This document shows positions 16,624-25,286 of a stretch of 64,000 bases of DNA, one piece after another (positions within the stretch are counted from its first letter, which is position 1; the number at the start of each line of letters is the position of its first letter). The notes beneath the pieces are model-generated. The model saw only the letters and a list, made by a program, of their open reading frames with translations. It made no database searches and was not told where the DNA came from. A program made the translations under genes and the position numbers. Source of the DNA: Candidatus Blautia faecipullorum (GTDB lineage Bacteria; Bacillota; Clostridia; Lachnospirales; Lachnospiraceae); contig DXEG01000003.1 in the NCBI GenBank assembly GCA_019115125.1, positions 1-64,000 on the forward strand, in the 5' to 3' direction.

Positions 16624-16742
16624 CCAGGCGAAAAAAATTTTTTTCTTTTAATGTTTCTTTAATCTTCTGCTCATATACTGATCTCATCAAAACAAACAAC
16701 ACCTGATAAATAAAGAAAGATAAAGGATGGAGGTAAAAGAAT

Positions 16743-17567
16743 ATGACAAATAAGAAAATGAGAATTTTAGTCGGGACAATGGCAGCGGCGGCAGTCCTTA
16801 CGCTGGGACAGGGAAGCATCGCTGCAGCGGAGGAGAAGGGAAGAGTTTCCGAATATCTCCAGAAGCTTCAGGAGGAAGCGGAATATACAAAGGAGGAAGC
16901 GCTGGCCATAACCCTTGAGGATGCGGGAATAGATGAGAAGGACGTAAAGAGATCCAGAGTAGAGCTTGATTATGATCACGGTGAGCTCACATATGATGTG
17001 GAATTTTATACAGAGAGTGAAGAGTACGACTACGAGATTGACGCGAAATCCGGTAAGATCCTTTCTGCGGACCGTGAAATTGAAAAGGATTTCAGGAGCG
17101 GAGATTCCGGGGCTGAAGCAGAATACACAGAGGAGGATGCCCTCAGGATCGCAAGAGAGGACGCGCAGCTTAAGGAGAAGGATATTGACAAATCCAGAGT
17201 GGAGCTGGAGCATGACGACGGATTCCTGATATATAATGTAGAGTTCTATGTGGGAAATGAGGAATATGACTATGAGATCGACGCCAGCACCGGAAGGATC
17301 ATGGATGTAGATTACGAAATCGAAGATGATTTTCTGGATTCCGGGTCAGAGGATGTGGGGATTTCGGAGGCTGAGGCTGAGAAGATCGCTCTGGAAATGG
17401 TTCCGGGAGCTTCCTCGGATGATCTTCATATGAAGCTGGAGCGGGACGACGGCCGTCTCATTTATGAAGGCGATATCCGCTATGACGGGATGGAATATGA
17501 ATTTGAGATCAACGCGGAAAGCGGAAAGATCATAAGCTGGGAAAGCGAATCTGAATGGGATGACTGA
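16743..17567 (+). CDS. Secreted protein with three PepSY domains
   Basis: A 274-aa exported protein. Residues 1-30 form a signal peptide ending SIAAAEE. Three PepSY units follow, each with a helix of the form A-L-x-I-A-x-E-D-A and a strand pair ending YEIDA-x-(S/T)G-(K/R)I; they begin near residues 38, 122 and 205, and the second and third are separated from their neighbours by acidic linkers. PepSY domains are proposed to inhibit or chaperone secreted peptidases. No peptidase lies next to it. A GGATGGAGG site precedes ATG 16743. Confidence 0.85.
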   Translation: MTNKKMRILVGTMAAAAVLTLGQGSIAAAEEKGRVSEYLQKLQEEAEYTKEEALAITLEDAGIDEKDVKRSRVELDYDHGELTYDVEFYTESEEYDYEIDAKSGKILSADREIEKDFRSGDSGAEAEYTEEDALRIAREDAQLKEKDIDKSRVELEHDDGFLIYNVEFYVGNEEYDYEIDASTGRIMDVDYEIEDDFLDSGSEDVGISEAEAEKIALEMVPGASSDDLHMKLERDDGRLIYEGDIRYDGMEYEFEINAESGKIISWESESEWDD

Positions 17568-17570
17568 TAC

Positions 17571-17614
17571 TTGCATTTTACAGCGATTTTCGATATACTG
17601 TACTATATCGCTGT
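17571..17614 (+). promoter_or_regulatory. Promoter of the YesL-radical SAM operon with overlapping palindromes
   Basis: TTGCAT (17571-17576) and TATACT (17594-17599) have a 17-bp spacer. ACAGCGAT (17580-17587) and ATCGCTGT (17607-17614) form an inverted repeat spanning spacer and start site, and inside it CGATATA and TATATCG form another around CTGTAC. Both sit where a repressor would block RNA polymerase. Confidence 0.6.
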
Positions 17615-17632
17615 ACAAAGGAGCTGTATATC

Positions 17633-18292
17633 ATGAATCGCTTATTCAGTATGGATAATAAATTTTTTGTATTCATGGGGAAGGTGGCGGATCTCTGCCT
17701 TTTGAACCTTGTGTGCCTGATCTGCTGTATCCCCATTGTCACGGCAGGCGCGTCTCTGACCGCCCTTTATTATGTGACGCTGAAAATGGTAAGAAACGAG
17801 GAGGCTTATATTTTCCGCAGTTTCTTTAAGTCCTTCCGCCAGAATTTCAAACAGGCTACCATCATTCATCTGATCATGGTTGCGGCGGCAGTACTTCTTT
17901 ACCTGGATACTACTATTGTGAAGGCCATGGGAGAACCTGTGTCCAGCGTGATGTCGGTGATTTTTGCCGTATTCACGATGATCTATGTGATGATCCTTCT
18001 GTATCTGTACCCGATCCTTGCAAAATTTTATAATTCTGTTAAGAATACATTTACAAACGCAATCCTTATGGCTATACGCCATCTGCCCTATACGGTGATC
18101 ATGCTGATCATCAGCGCTCTGCCAGTACTGATCTTCTTTGTGCCCTCCTTCCAGGCGCAGATGACGCTGATCCTTCTGTTCCTGCTGTTTGGCTTTGCTG
18201 TGGTGGCATACTGCAATTCCTATTTCTTTGTGAAGGTTTTTGACAAATATATTCCGGCGGAAGAGGAAGAGACTGACAAGGGAGCAGCCTGA
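17633..18292 (+). CDS. YesL/DUF624 family membrane protein
   Basis: A 219-aa protein with about five membrane helices, starting MNRLFSMDNKFFVFMGKVADLCLLN, which fits the DUF624 pattern. The C-terminus is acidic (YIPAEEEETDKGAA). YesL-type genes are often found with carbohydrate transporters, but their function is unknown. AAAGGAGC precedes the start. The stop overlaps the next start by one base (TGATG), so translation is coupled to the radical SAM gene. Confidence 0.82.
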   Translation: MNRLFSMDNKFFVFMGKVADLCLLNLVCLICCIPIVTAGASLTALYYVTLKMVRNEEAYIFRSFFKSFRQNFKQATIIHLIMVAAAVLLYLDTTIVKAMGEPVSSVMSVIFAVFTMIYVMILLYLYPILAKFYNSVKNTFTNAILMAIRHLPYTVIMLIISALPVLIFFVPSFQAQMTLILLFLLFGFAVVAYCNSYFFVKVFDKYIPAEEEETDKGAA

Positions 18293-19266
18293 TGGAGAAT
18301 AGGCAGATACATGAAACAGACGGAAAGAACCATTGCCGGAACTGGAATGGAAAGCCCTACCGCTCCCTGGACTATATGCTCAGGGAGCGTTTTGGTGAAA
18401 AGGTTTATAAGGTGACTCTCAATGGGGGGATGACCTGTCCCAACAGAGACGGAACTCTTGGAAAAAGAGGCTGTATCTTCTGCAGTGAGGGAGGAAGCGG
18501 AGATTTCGCCGCGGACGCCTCTCTGTCCATAACAGAACAGATCGACAGCCAGATCGCGGTTCTGTCAAAAAAGCGTCCCATCCGCAGGTATATCGCGTAT
18601 TTTCAGGCGTACACCAATACCTACGCCCCGGCGGATTACCTGAGAAGGATTTTTACGGAAGCGCTGTCTCATCCGAAAATCGTGGCGCTGTCCATCGGGA
18701 CACGGCCGGACTGTCTGGGGGAGGAAATTTTTGCTCTTCTTGGAGAGCTGAACAGGATAAAGCCGGTATGGGTGGAGCTGGGACTCCAGACCATCCATGA
18801 AAAAACGGCCGCATATATACGGAGAGGATATCCGCTGTCCTGCTTTGAGGCGGCGGCGGCCGGTCTGCGGGCGGAGGGGATCGAGGTGATCGTTCACACG
18901 ATTCTGGGACTGCCGGGGGAATCCCGGGAGGACATTCTCGCGACTATGGAATACCTGAACCACAGGGATATACAGGGAATAAAGCTTCAACTGCTTCATG
19001 TTCTGAAAGGGACGGACCTGGCATATGATTATTCTGCGGGAAAGTTTGCGGTGTACGAAAGAGAGGAGTATCTGGACATACTCATTGATTGTCTGGAGCA
19101 TCTTGATCCTGGGATCGTTATCCACAGAATTACAGGCGACGGGCCGAAAGAACTTCTTATAGCGCCGCTCTGGGCCGGAAGAAAAAGAGAGGTTCTGAAT
19201 ATGCTTCATCACCGGATGAAGGAGCGGGAGAGCTTTCAGGGGAAAAAGTACAGGCCGCGGCAGTGA
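18292..19266 (+). CDS. TIGR01212-family (YhcC-like) radical SAM protein
   Basis: A 324-aa radical SAM enzyme. The cluster motif is C-x11-C-x2-C within TCPNRDGTLGKRGCIFCSEGG near residue 48, rather than the classical CX3CX2C, as is known for this family. It continues with YFQAYTNTYAP, LSIGTRPDCL, WVELGLQTIHEKTA and ILGLPGESREDILAT. Substrate is unknown. It is translationally coupled to the YesL gene and followed 45 nt later by a DUF4364 gene. Confidence 0.9.
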   Translation: MENRQIHETDGKNHCRNWNGKPYRSLDYMLRERFGEKVYKVTLNGGMTCPNRDGTLGKRGCIFCSEGGSGDFAADASLSITEQIDSQIAVLSKKRPIRRYIAYFQAYTNTYAPADYLRRIFTEALSHPKIVALSIGTRPDCLGEEIFALLGELNRIKPVWVELGLQTIHEKTAAYIRRGYPLSCFEAAAAGLRAEGIEVIVHTILGLPGESREDILATMEYLNHRDIQGIKLQLLHVLKGTDLAYDYSAGKFAVYEREEYLDILIDCLEHLDPGIVIHRITGDGPKELLIAPLWAGRKREVLNMLHHRMKERESFQGKKYRPRQ

Positions 19267-19311
19267 GCCGGGCGTGCCGGATCCCCATGCAGAAAAGATT
19301 GGAGTGAGAAA

Positions 19312-19824
19312 ATGGCGGATGTATTTACGCTTTATAAATTGATTGTTTTGTATATGGCGAAGCAGTCCCGGGAGGAATTGACGAATTCTCAGATTTCGCA
19401 GTTTGTCCTGGACAGAGATTATACGGATTATCTGCATCTGCAGCAGGTGCTTTCCGAGCTGGTGGAGACAGGACTTCTGAAAAAAAGAACGGTGTCTAAC
19501 AGTTCCCATTATGAAATTACTGAGGAGGGAAGCAGGACTCTTTATTATTTTGAGAAGGATCTCTCGTCAGAGATCAAGAAGGAGATTGAAGAGTTTCTGA
19601 AGGACTGCGGCGTGCGGGAGGAGCAGAGGATCCAGACGCCTGCGGATTATTTTGAGACGTCGCAGGGCGGATACGCGGTTCGCTGTCAGTATATTGAGAA
19701 GGATACCACGATACTGGATCTGACCCTGACAGCCCCAAATCTGGAGGCTGCCCGGGCAATCTGCCGGAACTGGCCGAAAAAATGCCCGGACATATACACC
19801 GCGATCATGGGAGAGCTGATCTAA
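19312..19824 (+). CDS. DUF4364 family protein (winged-helix-like)
   Basis: A 170-aa protein starting MADVFTLYKLIVLYMAKQS. The first 85 residues look like a winged helix (TNSQISQFVLDRDYTDYLHLQQVLSELVETGLL, then HYEITEEGSRTLYYFEKDL), followed by a beta-rich domain. DUF4364 is common in clostridia and is often annotated as a regulator, without a known target. It lies downstream of the radical SAM gene behind TTGGAGTG, and converges on rarA with only 22 bp between stops. Confidence 0.85.
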   Translation: MADVFTLYKLIVLYMAKQSREELTNSQISQFVLDRDYTDYLHLQQVLSELVETGLLKKRTVSNSSHYEITEEGSRTLYYFEKDLSSEIKKEIEEFLKDCGVREEQRIQTPADYFETSQGGYAVRCQYIEKDTTILDLTLTAPNLEAARAICRNWPKKCPDIYTAIMGELI

Positions 19825-19846
19825 GCTTCTCCCTTTCTTTATGCCT

Positions 19847-21166
19847 TCAGTCTTTTCCGGTGATTTTTTTCATGTGATCCCTGAGCTGCTTTTCATAGCC
19901 CATATCACTGAGCTCATAAAAATGCTCGCCCGCGATCTCAGAGGGAAGATACTGCTGCTCCACATAGTGATTGGGATAGTTATGGGCGTATTTATAGCCA
20001 ATACCCCGGCCAAGCTTCTCGTGGCCGCCGTAGTGGGCGTCCTGGAGATGGGGAGGCACTGTGGTGCGGGTGCGCTTCACGGATTCCATGGCCGCGGCGA
20101 TGGCGTTTACCGCCGCGTTGCTTTTGGGAGCGCAGGCCATATATGCGGCCGCCTGAGCCAAAATGATCTGGGATTCCGGCATCCCTACCCGCTCTACTGC
20201 CTGAGCCGCCGCCGACGCGACGCAGATCGCCTGAGGATCCGCGTTTCCGATATCCTCAGAGGCGAGGATCATGATCCTCCTGGCGATGAATTTCACATCT
20301 TCCCCGGCGTACAGCATCTTCGCCAGATAGTAGACGGCGGCGTCCGGGTCGGACCCCCTCATGCTCTTGATGAAGGCGGAGATAATATCGTAATGGTTAT
20401 CTCCGTTTTTGTCATAATTGACTGCTCGTTTTTGGATACATTCCGAAGCTACCTCCAGGGTCAGATGGATATAGCCGTCGTCAGAACGGGGAGTGGTAAG
20501 GATACCAAGCTCCACGGCGTTCAGGGCGTTTCTGGCGTCGCCGCCCGCCATGTCGGCAAGAAATTCCAGGGCATCCCTGCTGATGACCGCCCGGTAGTCG
20601 CCCATTCCCTTATCGCAGTCGTTTACCGCCCTCAGAATCAGCTCCTGTATATTTTCATTGCTGAGAGCCTTCAGCTCAAAAATGATGGAACGGGACAGGA
20701 GAGCGCTGTTGACCTCAAAATACGGATTTTCTGTAGTGGCGCCAATGAGGATCACCGTCCCGTCCTCCACAAAGGGAAGAAGGTAATCCTGCTGTCCTTT
20801 ATTAAAGCGGTGGATCTCGTCGATAAAGAGGATGGTCTTTTTTCCGTACATTCCCAGACTGTCCTGGGCTTCCTTCACGACGGCCTCCATATCCTTCTTG
20901 CCGGCGGAGGTGGCGTTGATCTGGGTAAAATTGGCGCTGGTGGTGCTGGCGATCACCTTGGCCAGCGTGGTTTTCCCTGTTCCCGGGGGGCCGTAAAATA
21001 TAACGGAAGTGAGCTTATCGGCCTTAATGGCCCGGTAGAGCAGCTTGTCCCTGCCGACAATGTGCTCCTGACCTACCACCTCGTCCAGGGCGGACGGCCG
21101 CATACGGGAAGCCAGAGGAGATTCTCTGTCCAGGGTTTTTGACTTTGCGTATTCAAATAGATCCAT
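19847..21166 (-). CDS. rarA: Replication-associated recombination protein A (AAA+ ATPase)
   Basis: RarA/MgsA is a tetrameric AAA+ ATPase related to clamp loaders that acts at stalled forks. The 439-aa protein has SRMRPSALDEVVGQEHIVG, Walker A GPPGTGKTTLA near residue 58, Walker B ILFIDEIHRFNKGQQD, sensor 1 GATTENPYFEVN and the C-terminal domain with AICVASAAAQAVERVGMPE and HYGGHEKLGRGIGYKYAHNYP. The start MDLFEYAKSK at 21166 is chosen over an upstream in-frame ATG at 21241 because GGAG and AAGGA lie before it. It is read alone toward DUF4364. Confidence 0.95.
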   Translation of the reverse strand: MDLFEYAKSKTLDRESPLASRMRPSALDEVVGQEHIVGRDKLLYRAIKADKLTSVIFYGPPGTGKTTLAKVIASTTSANFTQINATSAGKKDMEAVVKEAQDSLGMYGKKTILFIDEIHRFNKGQQDYLLPFVEDGTVILIGATTENPYFEVNSALLSRSIIFELKALSNENIQELILRAVNDCDKGMGDYRAVISRDALEFLADMAGGDARNALNAVELGILTTPRSDDGYIHLTLEVASECIQKRAVNYDKNGDNHYDIISAFIKSMRGSDPDAAVYYLAKMLYAGEDVKFIARRIMILASEDIGNADPQAICVASAAAQAVERVGMPESQIILAQAAAYMACAPKSNAAVNAIAAAMESVKRTRTTVPPHLQDAHYGGHEKLGRGIGYKYAHNYPNHYVEQQYLPSEIAGEHFYELSDMGYEKQLRDHMKKITGKD

Positions 21167-21260
21167 GATCCTTGCTCCATTCTTAAATAATCGTACATTT
21201 GTTCTTTGTATCAGTATACTTGATTTGGATAATGATTTCAACTGAAAAGTTACATGGTAT

Positions 21261-21348
21261 GTATCTGTTCAGCCATACAGTGGTCGGGAAGCATAAAACA
21301 TGCTTGCATGTTTTTGCGAGCGGACATCTGTATGAGCTGAACTGATAC
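21261..21348. repeat. Inverted-repeat element, copy C
   Basis: GTATCTGTTCAGCC (21261-21274) pairs imperfectly with the arm AGCTGAACTGATAC (21335-21348), enclosing about 60 bp. The outer region also has the CATACAGTGG block seen next to the arm of copy A (in inverse orientation). It lies in the divergent gap between rarA and the YerC gene. Confidence 0.7.
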
Positions 21349-21376
21349 ACTGTACGTCTGTGAAGTAAAAAAGTGC

Positions 21377-21405
21377 TTGCTTATCATATGCTAAAGTGTT
21401 AAAAT
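21377..21405 (+). promoter_or_regulatory. Promoter of the YerC/TrpR-like gene
   Basis: TTGCTT (21377-21382) and TAAAAT (21400-21405) are separated by 17 bp, about 45 bp before the start codon. Confidence 0.55.
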
Positions 21406-21451
21406 GTGAGAAGTGACAATATAAGTGAATGGAATTAAAGGAGCTGACATT

Positions 21452-21775
21452 ATGGGCAAGAAAATCAGAACAGAAGAGGTGGATCATCTATTTGAGGCGA
21501 TTCTCTGTCTGAAAAATAAAGAGGAATGTTATACGTTTTTTGAGGATGTATGTACGATCAACGAACTGCTTTCTCTGTCCCAGCGTTTTGAAGTAGCGAA
21601 GATGCTTACAGATAAACGTACATATCTGGATATTTCTGAGAAGACGGGAGCGTCCACGGCCACCATCAGCCGGGTCAACCGGTCCCTGAATTACGGAAAT
21701 GACGGGTATGAGATGGTGTTTTCGAGGCTGAGAGAGAAGGAAGCGAAGAAGAAAGATGCGGATCAGGCGGATTGA
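21452..21775 (+). CDS. YerC/YecD family TrpR-related DNA-binding protein
   Basis: A 107-aa helical protein of the TrpR superfamily. It has LFEAILCLKNKEECYTFFEDVCTINELLSLSQRFEVAKML and the helix-turn-helix TYLDISEKTGASTATISRVNRSLNYG near residue 58. The family is a predicted DNA-binding regulator with no established target. ATG 21452 follows AAAGGAGC by 7 nt; the upstream ATG at 21425 has no site. Monocistronic, ended by a strong hairpin. Confidence 0.9.
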   Translation: MGKKIRTEEVDHLFEAILCLKNKEECYTFFEDVCTINELLSLSQRFEVAKMLTDKRTYLDISEKTGASTATISRVNRSLNYGNDGYEMVFSRLREKEAKKKDADQAD

Positions 21776-21827
21776 TCCCCCTGGCCGCGGCGGCATTTTG
21801 ACAGTTCTTTCAGATGCATAAGAGGAT

Positions 21828-21887
21828 AAAAGAGCAGTATGCCTGTTCCGGTGAAGTGTTTCTCCGGATCCGGCGTACTGCTCTTTT
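21828..21887. terminator. Long bidirectional terminator between the YerC gene and the amidase
   Basis: AAAAGAGCAGTA (starting 21828) pairs with TACTGCTCTTTT (ending 21887), and GCC/GGC and CCGG/CCGG pairs extend the stem inward. It ends the plus-strand YerC gene and the converging minus-strand amidase gene. Confidence 0.85.
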
Positions 21888-21945
21888 CGTACCATCTCTT
21901 TACAAGGATACACACGGCCGATGAAGAGAGGGTATTCTATTACCT

Positions 21946-22851
21946 TCATTCGCCGGAGCCTGCATCAGCTATGAGACTGAAATATTCGTCTATGCCGTCG
22001 GCCACGCTCCGGGCCATAAGCTCGTGGTTCTCTGTATCGGTGATGTAGAGATCGTCATTCTGATTGGTCATAAAACCCATCTCCAGAATTGCAACCGGAA
22101 CTGTACTCCAGTTGGTTCCTGTCATGCTGTCGGCAGAGATCACGCCCAGATTGCCAAGTCCGGTAGCGGCGCAGTAATGGTTCAGGATACAGGAGGCCAG
22201 AGTGTTGCTTTTTTCGATAACATCCGCTTCCAGATAGGCGTTGGCGGAGGTAGGGGCCATAGTGAGGGCGCCTGCGGCCTGGGAGCTTCCGTCTCCGTTC
22301 GCGTGGATACGCACAGTAATGTCGGCCCCCTCGGCCGTGGCCAGCTCCGCCCGTTCCTTATTGCTGATGGCCGTATCGTTGTCGGTTCTTGTCATGACTA
22401 CCTGGTAGCCTCTTTCGGTGAGAGCCTTCTCCAGCGCCAGGGATACCTGAAGGTTGACTTCATATTCCGGGACGCCGGAAAAAACGCCCTGTGTGCCGGT
22501 GGAGGCTTTTGGCTTCGTCTGGGAGGAACCGGGAGCCATGGGCTCCTGCGCGCTCATATCTACCCAGGAGCCCTGATGCCCCGGATCAATGACCACAATG
22601 AGACCGTTGCTGCCTGAGGAAGGTCTGTTGGATGTGTTGGCGGAATCCCAGTCAACGCCGGAGCTTTCTTCCGGGAGGGAGGGCCCGGCGGAGGCTTCCT
22701 CCAGGTTCGCTTCCGTGGAAGGCTGCGCGGGCGGACCGATCACCGCCTGATTCTGCTCGCTTTCATAGGAAGGCTCTGACGCGGCAGGAACCGCAGCCGG
22801 AAATAGAGCCAGCAGAACGGCAGAAAGAAATACAGGAAAATATTTTTTCAT
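21946..22851 (-). CDS. N-acetylmuramoyl-L-alanine amidase (Amidase_3), secreted
   Basis: A 301-aa exported zinc amidase that cleaves the bond between MurNAc and the stem peptide. Residues 1-24 are a signal peptide (MKKYFPVFLSAVLLALFPAAVPA), followed by a Pro/Ser/Glu-rich linker to about residue 80. The catalytic domain starts IVVIDPGHQGSW, with the first zinc His, and has EYEVNLQVSLALEKAL with the Glu, VRIHANGDGS with the second His, and VAILEMGFMTNQND with the catalytic Glu. No wall-binding domain is visible. AAAGGAGG precedes the start; the gene diverges from the serine hydrolase lipoprotein. Confidence 0.93.
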   Translation of the reverse strand: MKKYFPVFLSAVLLALFPAAVPAASEPSYESEQNQAVIGPPAQPSTEANLEEASAGPSLPEESSGVDWDSANTSNRPSSGSNGLIVVIDPGHQGSWVDMSAQEPMAPGSSQTKPKASTGTQGVFSGVPEYEVNLQVSLALEKALTERGYQVVMTRTDNDTAISNKERAELATAEGADITVRIHANGDGSSQAAGALTMAPTSANAYLEADVIEKSNTLASCILNHYCAATGLGNLGVISADSMTGTNWSTVPVAILEMGFMTNQNDDLYITDTENHELMARSVADGIDEYFSLIADAGSGE

Positions 22852-22944
22852 AGGTATGGTTCCTCCTTTAAGGACATTTCGTTTTACAGAGAATTACTGA
22901 TTATATGATAATCTAAAATAAAGAATTTGAAAAGTATAAAATAC

Positions 22945-22973
22945 TTGCATCTGTTATGGAATAAATCTATAAT
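22945..22973 (+). promoter_or_regulatory. Promoter of the serine hydrolase gene
   Basis: TTGCAT (22945-22950) and TATAAT (22968-22973) are 17 bp apart, giving a leader of about 120 nt. In the leader, GCGGCAG and CTGCCGC (near 23039-23067) can pair without a U tract. Confidence 0.7.
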
Positions 22974-23100
22974 AATAACATATAAATGTGGAAAAACCTT
23001 CCGGTTTATAAACATCTTGCACAAATATAAAAGAGCTCCGCGGCAGCTCCTCCAACTGATCTGCCGCAGGGAATTCAGCAGGAAGGGATGAAAAAATAAG

Positions 23101-24180
23101 ATGCACAATCATTTGTTGAAAAAAACAGGGATCCTTCTGGCGGCGGCTGCTTTTGCGCTTACTCAGCTAAGCTGCGGCACACAGAATACCACGGAATCCG
23201 CAGAGCAGACGGCGGAAGCTCCGGCTGTACCCACTCCGGAGGCGGCAGAGACGGCGGAAGAGCCCATAGGTCCTATGCCTCAGCCGGAAGGTTCGGAGCC
23301 GGAGGCGGAAGTGACAGATGCCGCGGAGCCAGAACCGGAGCCGGAACCGGAACCCTCAGCATCCGCGGAGAGCGGAGAGGAAGCAGGGACTCTTTCACCG
23401 CCTTCGGAAGCAGAAGGCGGCAGCGTATTCGGAGATCCCCAGACCTCACAGCCGGTGACCGATGAGAAAATGCAGACGCTTCTGTACAGTCTGGCGTTTC
23501 CGGAGGGGAACGGAAGCTGGTCGGCATATATATATAATCTTTCCGAGAATACGGAGGGGAGCGTCAACTCCCGGAGGCAGCAGGCGGCGAGCCTGATCAA
23601 GCTTTATATCATGGGAGCTGTTTATGATAATTATGATCTCCTGATCTCACAGTACGGACAGGGAAGCGTGGATTCCAGCCTTCATTCCATGATCACAGTC
23701 AGTGACAACGACGCGGCCAATACTCTTGTGGGATACCTGGGAGGCGGAGACAGCGCGGCGGGAATGAACGCGGTCAATCAGTACTGCGCGGCCAACGGCT
23801 ACACCGATACGCATATGGGACGGCTGCTTCTCCAGAGCAATGAGCTGGACGATAATTATACTTCTGTGACAGACTGCGGGAATTTCCTCAGAAAGGTCTA
23901 TACCGGCAACCAGGAGGGGGATTCTGCCGCGGCGGCGCAATTTTCACTGCTGGCCGCCCAGACCCGGAGGAATAAGATCCCGGCCCAGATGCCGGAGGGT
24001 GTCAGCGTCGCCAATAAGACAGGAGAGCTCGCGGACGTGGAGAATGACGCCGGTATTATCTACAATGTAAAAAATGACCTGATCGTAGTCTTTATGTCGG
24101 AGAATGTGGGAGCGGTCGGTTCCGCCCAGAGCACCATAGCCGCCCTGAGCAGGCAGATATACGATTATTATAACAACTGA
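23101..24180 (+). CDS. Serine hydrolase lipoprotein (class A beta-lactamase-like fold)
   Basis: A 359-aa lipoprotein: the lipobox LSC at residues 23-25 ends a signal peptide, and a long linker rich in Glu, Pro and Ala, including a run of EPEP units, reaches about residue 115. The catalytic domain has the three penicillin-recognising motifs: SLIK (S-x-x-K) near residue 162, SDN in ITVSDNDAAN near residue 200 and KTG in VANKTGEL near residue 303. No class A Glu166 omega-loop motif is obvious, so resistance is not implied; a DD-peptidase or other wall role is equally likely. Divergent from the amidase gene and followed by an SH3 protein. Confidence 0.85.
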   Translation: MHNHLLKKTGILLAAAAFALTQLSCGTQNTTESAEQTAEAPAVPTPEAAETAEEPIGPMPQPEGSEPEAEVTDAAEPEPEPEPEPSASAESGEEAGTLSPPSEAEGGSVFGDPQTSQPVTDEKMQTLLYSLAFPEGNGSWSAYIYNLSENTEGSVNSRRQQAASLIKLYIMGAVYDNYDLLISQYGQGSVDSSLHSMITVSDNDAANTLVGYLGGGDSAAGMNAVNQYCAANGYTDTHMGRLLLQSNELDDNYTSVTDCGNFLRKVYTGNQEGDSAAAAQFSLLAAQTRRNKIPAQMPEGVSVANKTGELADVENDAGIIYNVKNDLIVVFMSENVGAVGSAQSTIAALSRQIYDYYNN

Positions 24181-24304
24181 AGCAGAAAAAAGCGTGCCTG
24201 CTGATGGCGCGTGCCGAACTTCTGCGGAATAACAAAGATTGGCTGCGGCCGCCGGAGGAGAGACGGCTGCTGTTAATAAAAAACATGGTAAAGGAGGAAA
24301 AAAT

Positions 24305-25261
24305 ATGAGGAAGAAAATTGCGGAATTGAATGGATTTTCCCTTATAAAATGGGCGGCATTATTTTTGATCGTATTTACTCTTTCGCTGCCCCTGACGGCG
24401 AAGGACAGCTATGCGTCAAGTACCTATACCGTCAGCGTGAGCAAGGGATATCTGGCGCTGCGGACAGCCAAGGCATATGACGCTTCCAACGAGATCGGAG
24501 AGCTCTATACCGGGGACACAGTAGAGGTGACGGATACCAGCGATTCTACCTATTGGTATGTATATTCGCCCAAGCACGGCAAATCCGGTTATGTCAACAA
24601 GAACTATCTTGTGGGATCATCCAACACCTGGACGGTTAGCGTGAGCAAGGGATATCTGGCGCTGCGAACAGCCAAGGCTTATGATTACAGGAATGAGATC
24701 GGGGAGCTGTACACAGGGGATACGGTGCAGGTGACGGATACCAGCGATTCAACCTATTGGTATGTATATTCGCCCAAGCATGGAAAATCCGGCTATGTCA
24801 ACAGGAATTATCTTGTGGGCGGGACTGCCTCCGCCTCCACCTCCGGAGAGACCAGGACGGTCAGTGTGAGCAAGGGATATCTGGCGCTGCGAACAGCCAA
24901 GGCTTATGACGCGTCCAACGAGATCGGAGAGCTGTATACAGGGGATACGGTACAGTTGATCGATACCAGCGATTCCACTTACTGGTATGTATATTCCCCG
25001 AAGCATAACAAGAACGGCTACGTTAATAAAAATTATCTTACAGGGGGAGGATCTGTTTCCTATCCGACTAAGACGGTCAGCGTAAGCAAGGGATATCTGG
25101 CATTAAGAACGGCAAAGGCTTACGACGAATCAAATGAGATCGGAGAGCTGTACACAGGAGATGTGGTTCAGGTGATTGATTCCAGCGACAGCGGATATTG
25201 GTACGTATATTCCCCGAAGCTGAATAAAAACGGATATGTAAATAAAGATTATCTCTATTAA
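24305..25261 (+). CDS. Secreted protein of four bacterial SH3 repeats
   Basis: A 318-aa exported protein with no enzymatic domain visible. Residues 1-43 form a signal peptide (KWAALFLIVFTLSLPLTAKDSYAS). Four SH3 (SH3b) units follow, each starting VSVSKGYLALRTAKAYD and ending YWYVYSPK plus GYVN(K/R)(N/D)YL, near residues 45, 115, 190 and 260, joined by short linkers. SH3b units bind wall peptides or stabilise wall enzymes. The repeats are highly alike at DNA level, which suggests recent duplication. AAGGAGG sits at 24291-24297, 7 nt before ATG 24305; the longer frame from 24239 lacks a site. Confidence 0.88.
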   Translation: MRKKIAELNGFSLIKWAALFLIVFTLSLPLTAKDSYASSTYTVSVSKGYLALRTAKAYDASNEIGELYTGDTVEVTDTSDSTYWYVYSPKHGKSGYVNKNYLVGSSNTWTVSVSKGYLALRTAKAYDYRNEIGELYTGDTVQVTDTSDSTYWYVYSPKHGKSGYVNRNYLVGGTASASTSGETRTVSVSKGYLALRTAKAYDASNEIGELYTGDTVQLIDTSDSTYWYVYSPKHNKNGYVNKNYLTGGGSVSYPTKTVSVSKGYLALRTAKAYDESNEIGELYTGDVVQVIDSSDSGYWYVYSPKLNKNGYVNKDYLY

Positions 25262-25286
25262 TAAAATAATGAAAAAGTAAACGGAC

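Noticed and set aside
18565-19509. 314-codon minus-strand frame opposite the radical SAM and DUF4364 genes
   Set aside because: It spans two well-supported genes in antisense and has composition typical of shadow frames.
19841-21142. 433-codon open frame on the plus strand opposite rarA
   Set aside because: It is the antisense shadow of rarA, which has all AAA+ motifs; the plus-strand translation shows no domain and has no ribosome site.
23101-24180. Reading the serine hydrolase as an antibiotic-resistance beta-lactamase
   Set aside because: SxxK, SDN and KTG motifs are shared by all such hydrolases, and no clear omega-loop Glu motif is seen; resistance cannot be claimed.
24420-25261. Repeated blocks that might be a DNA repeat array
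   Set aside because: They are the coding repeats of four SH3 domains in one protein.
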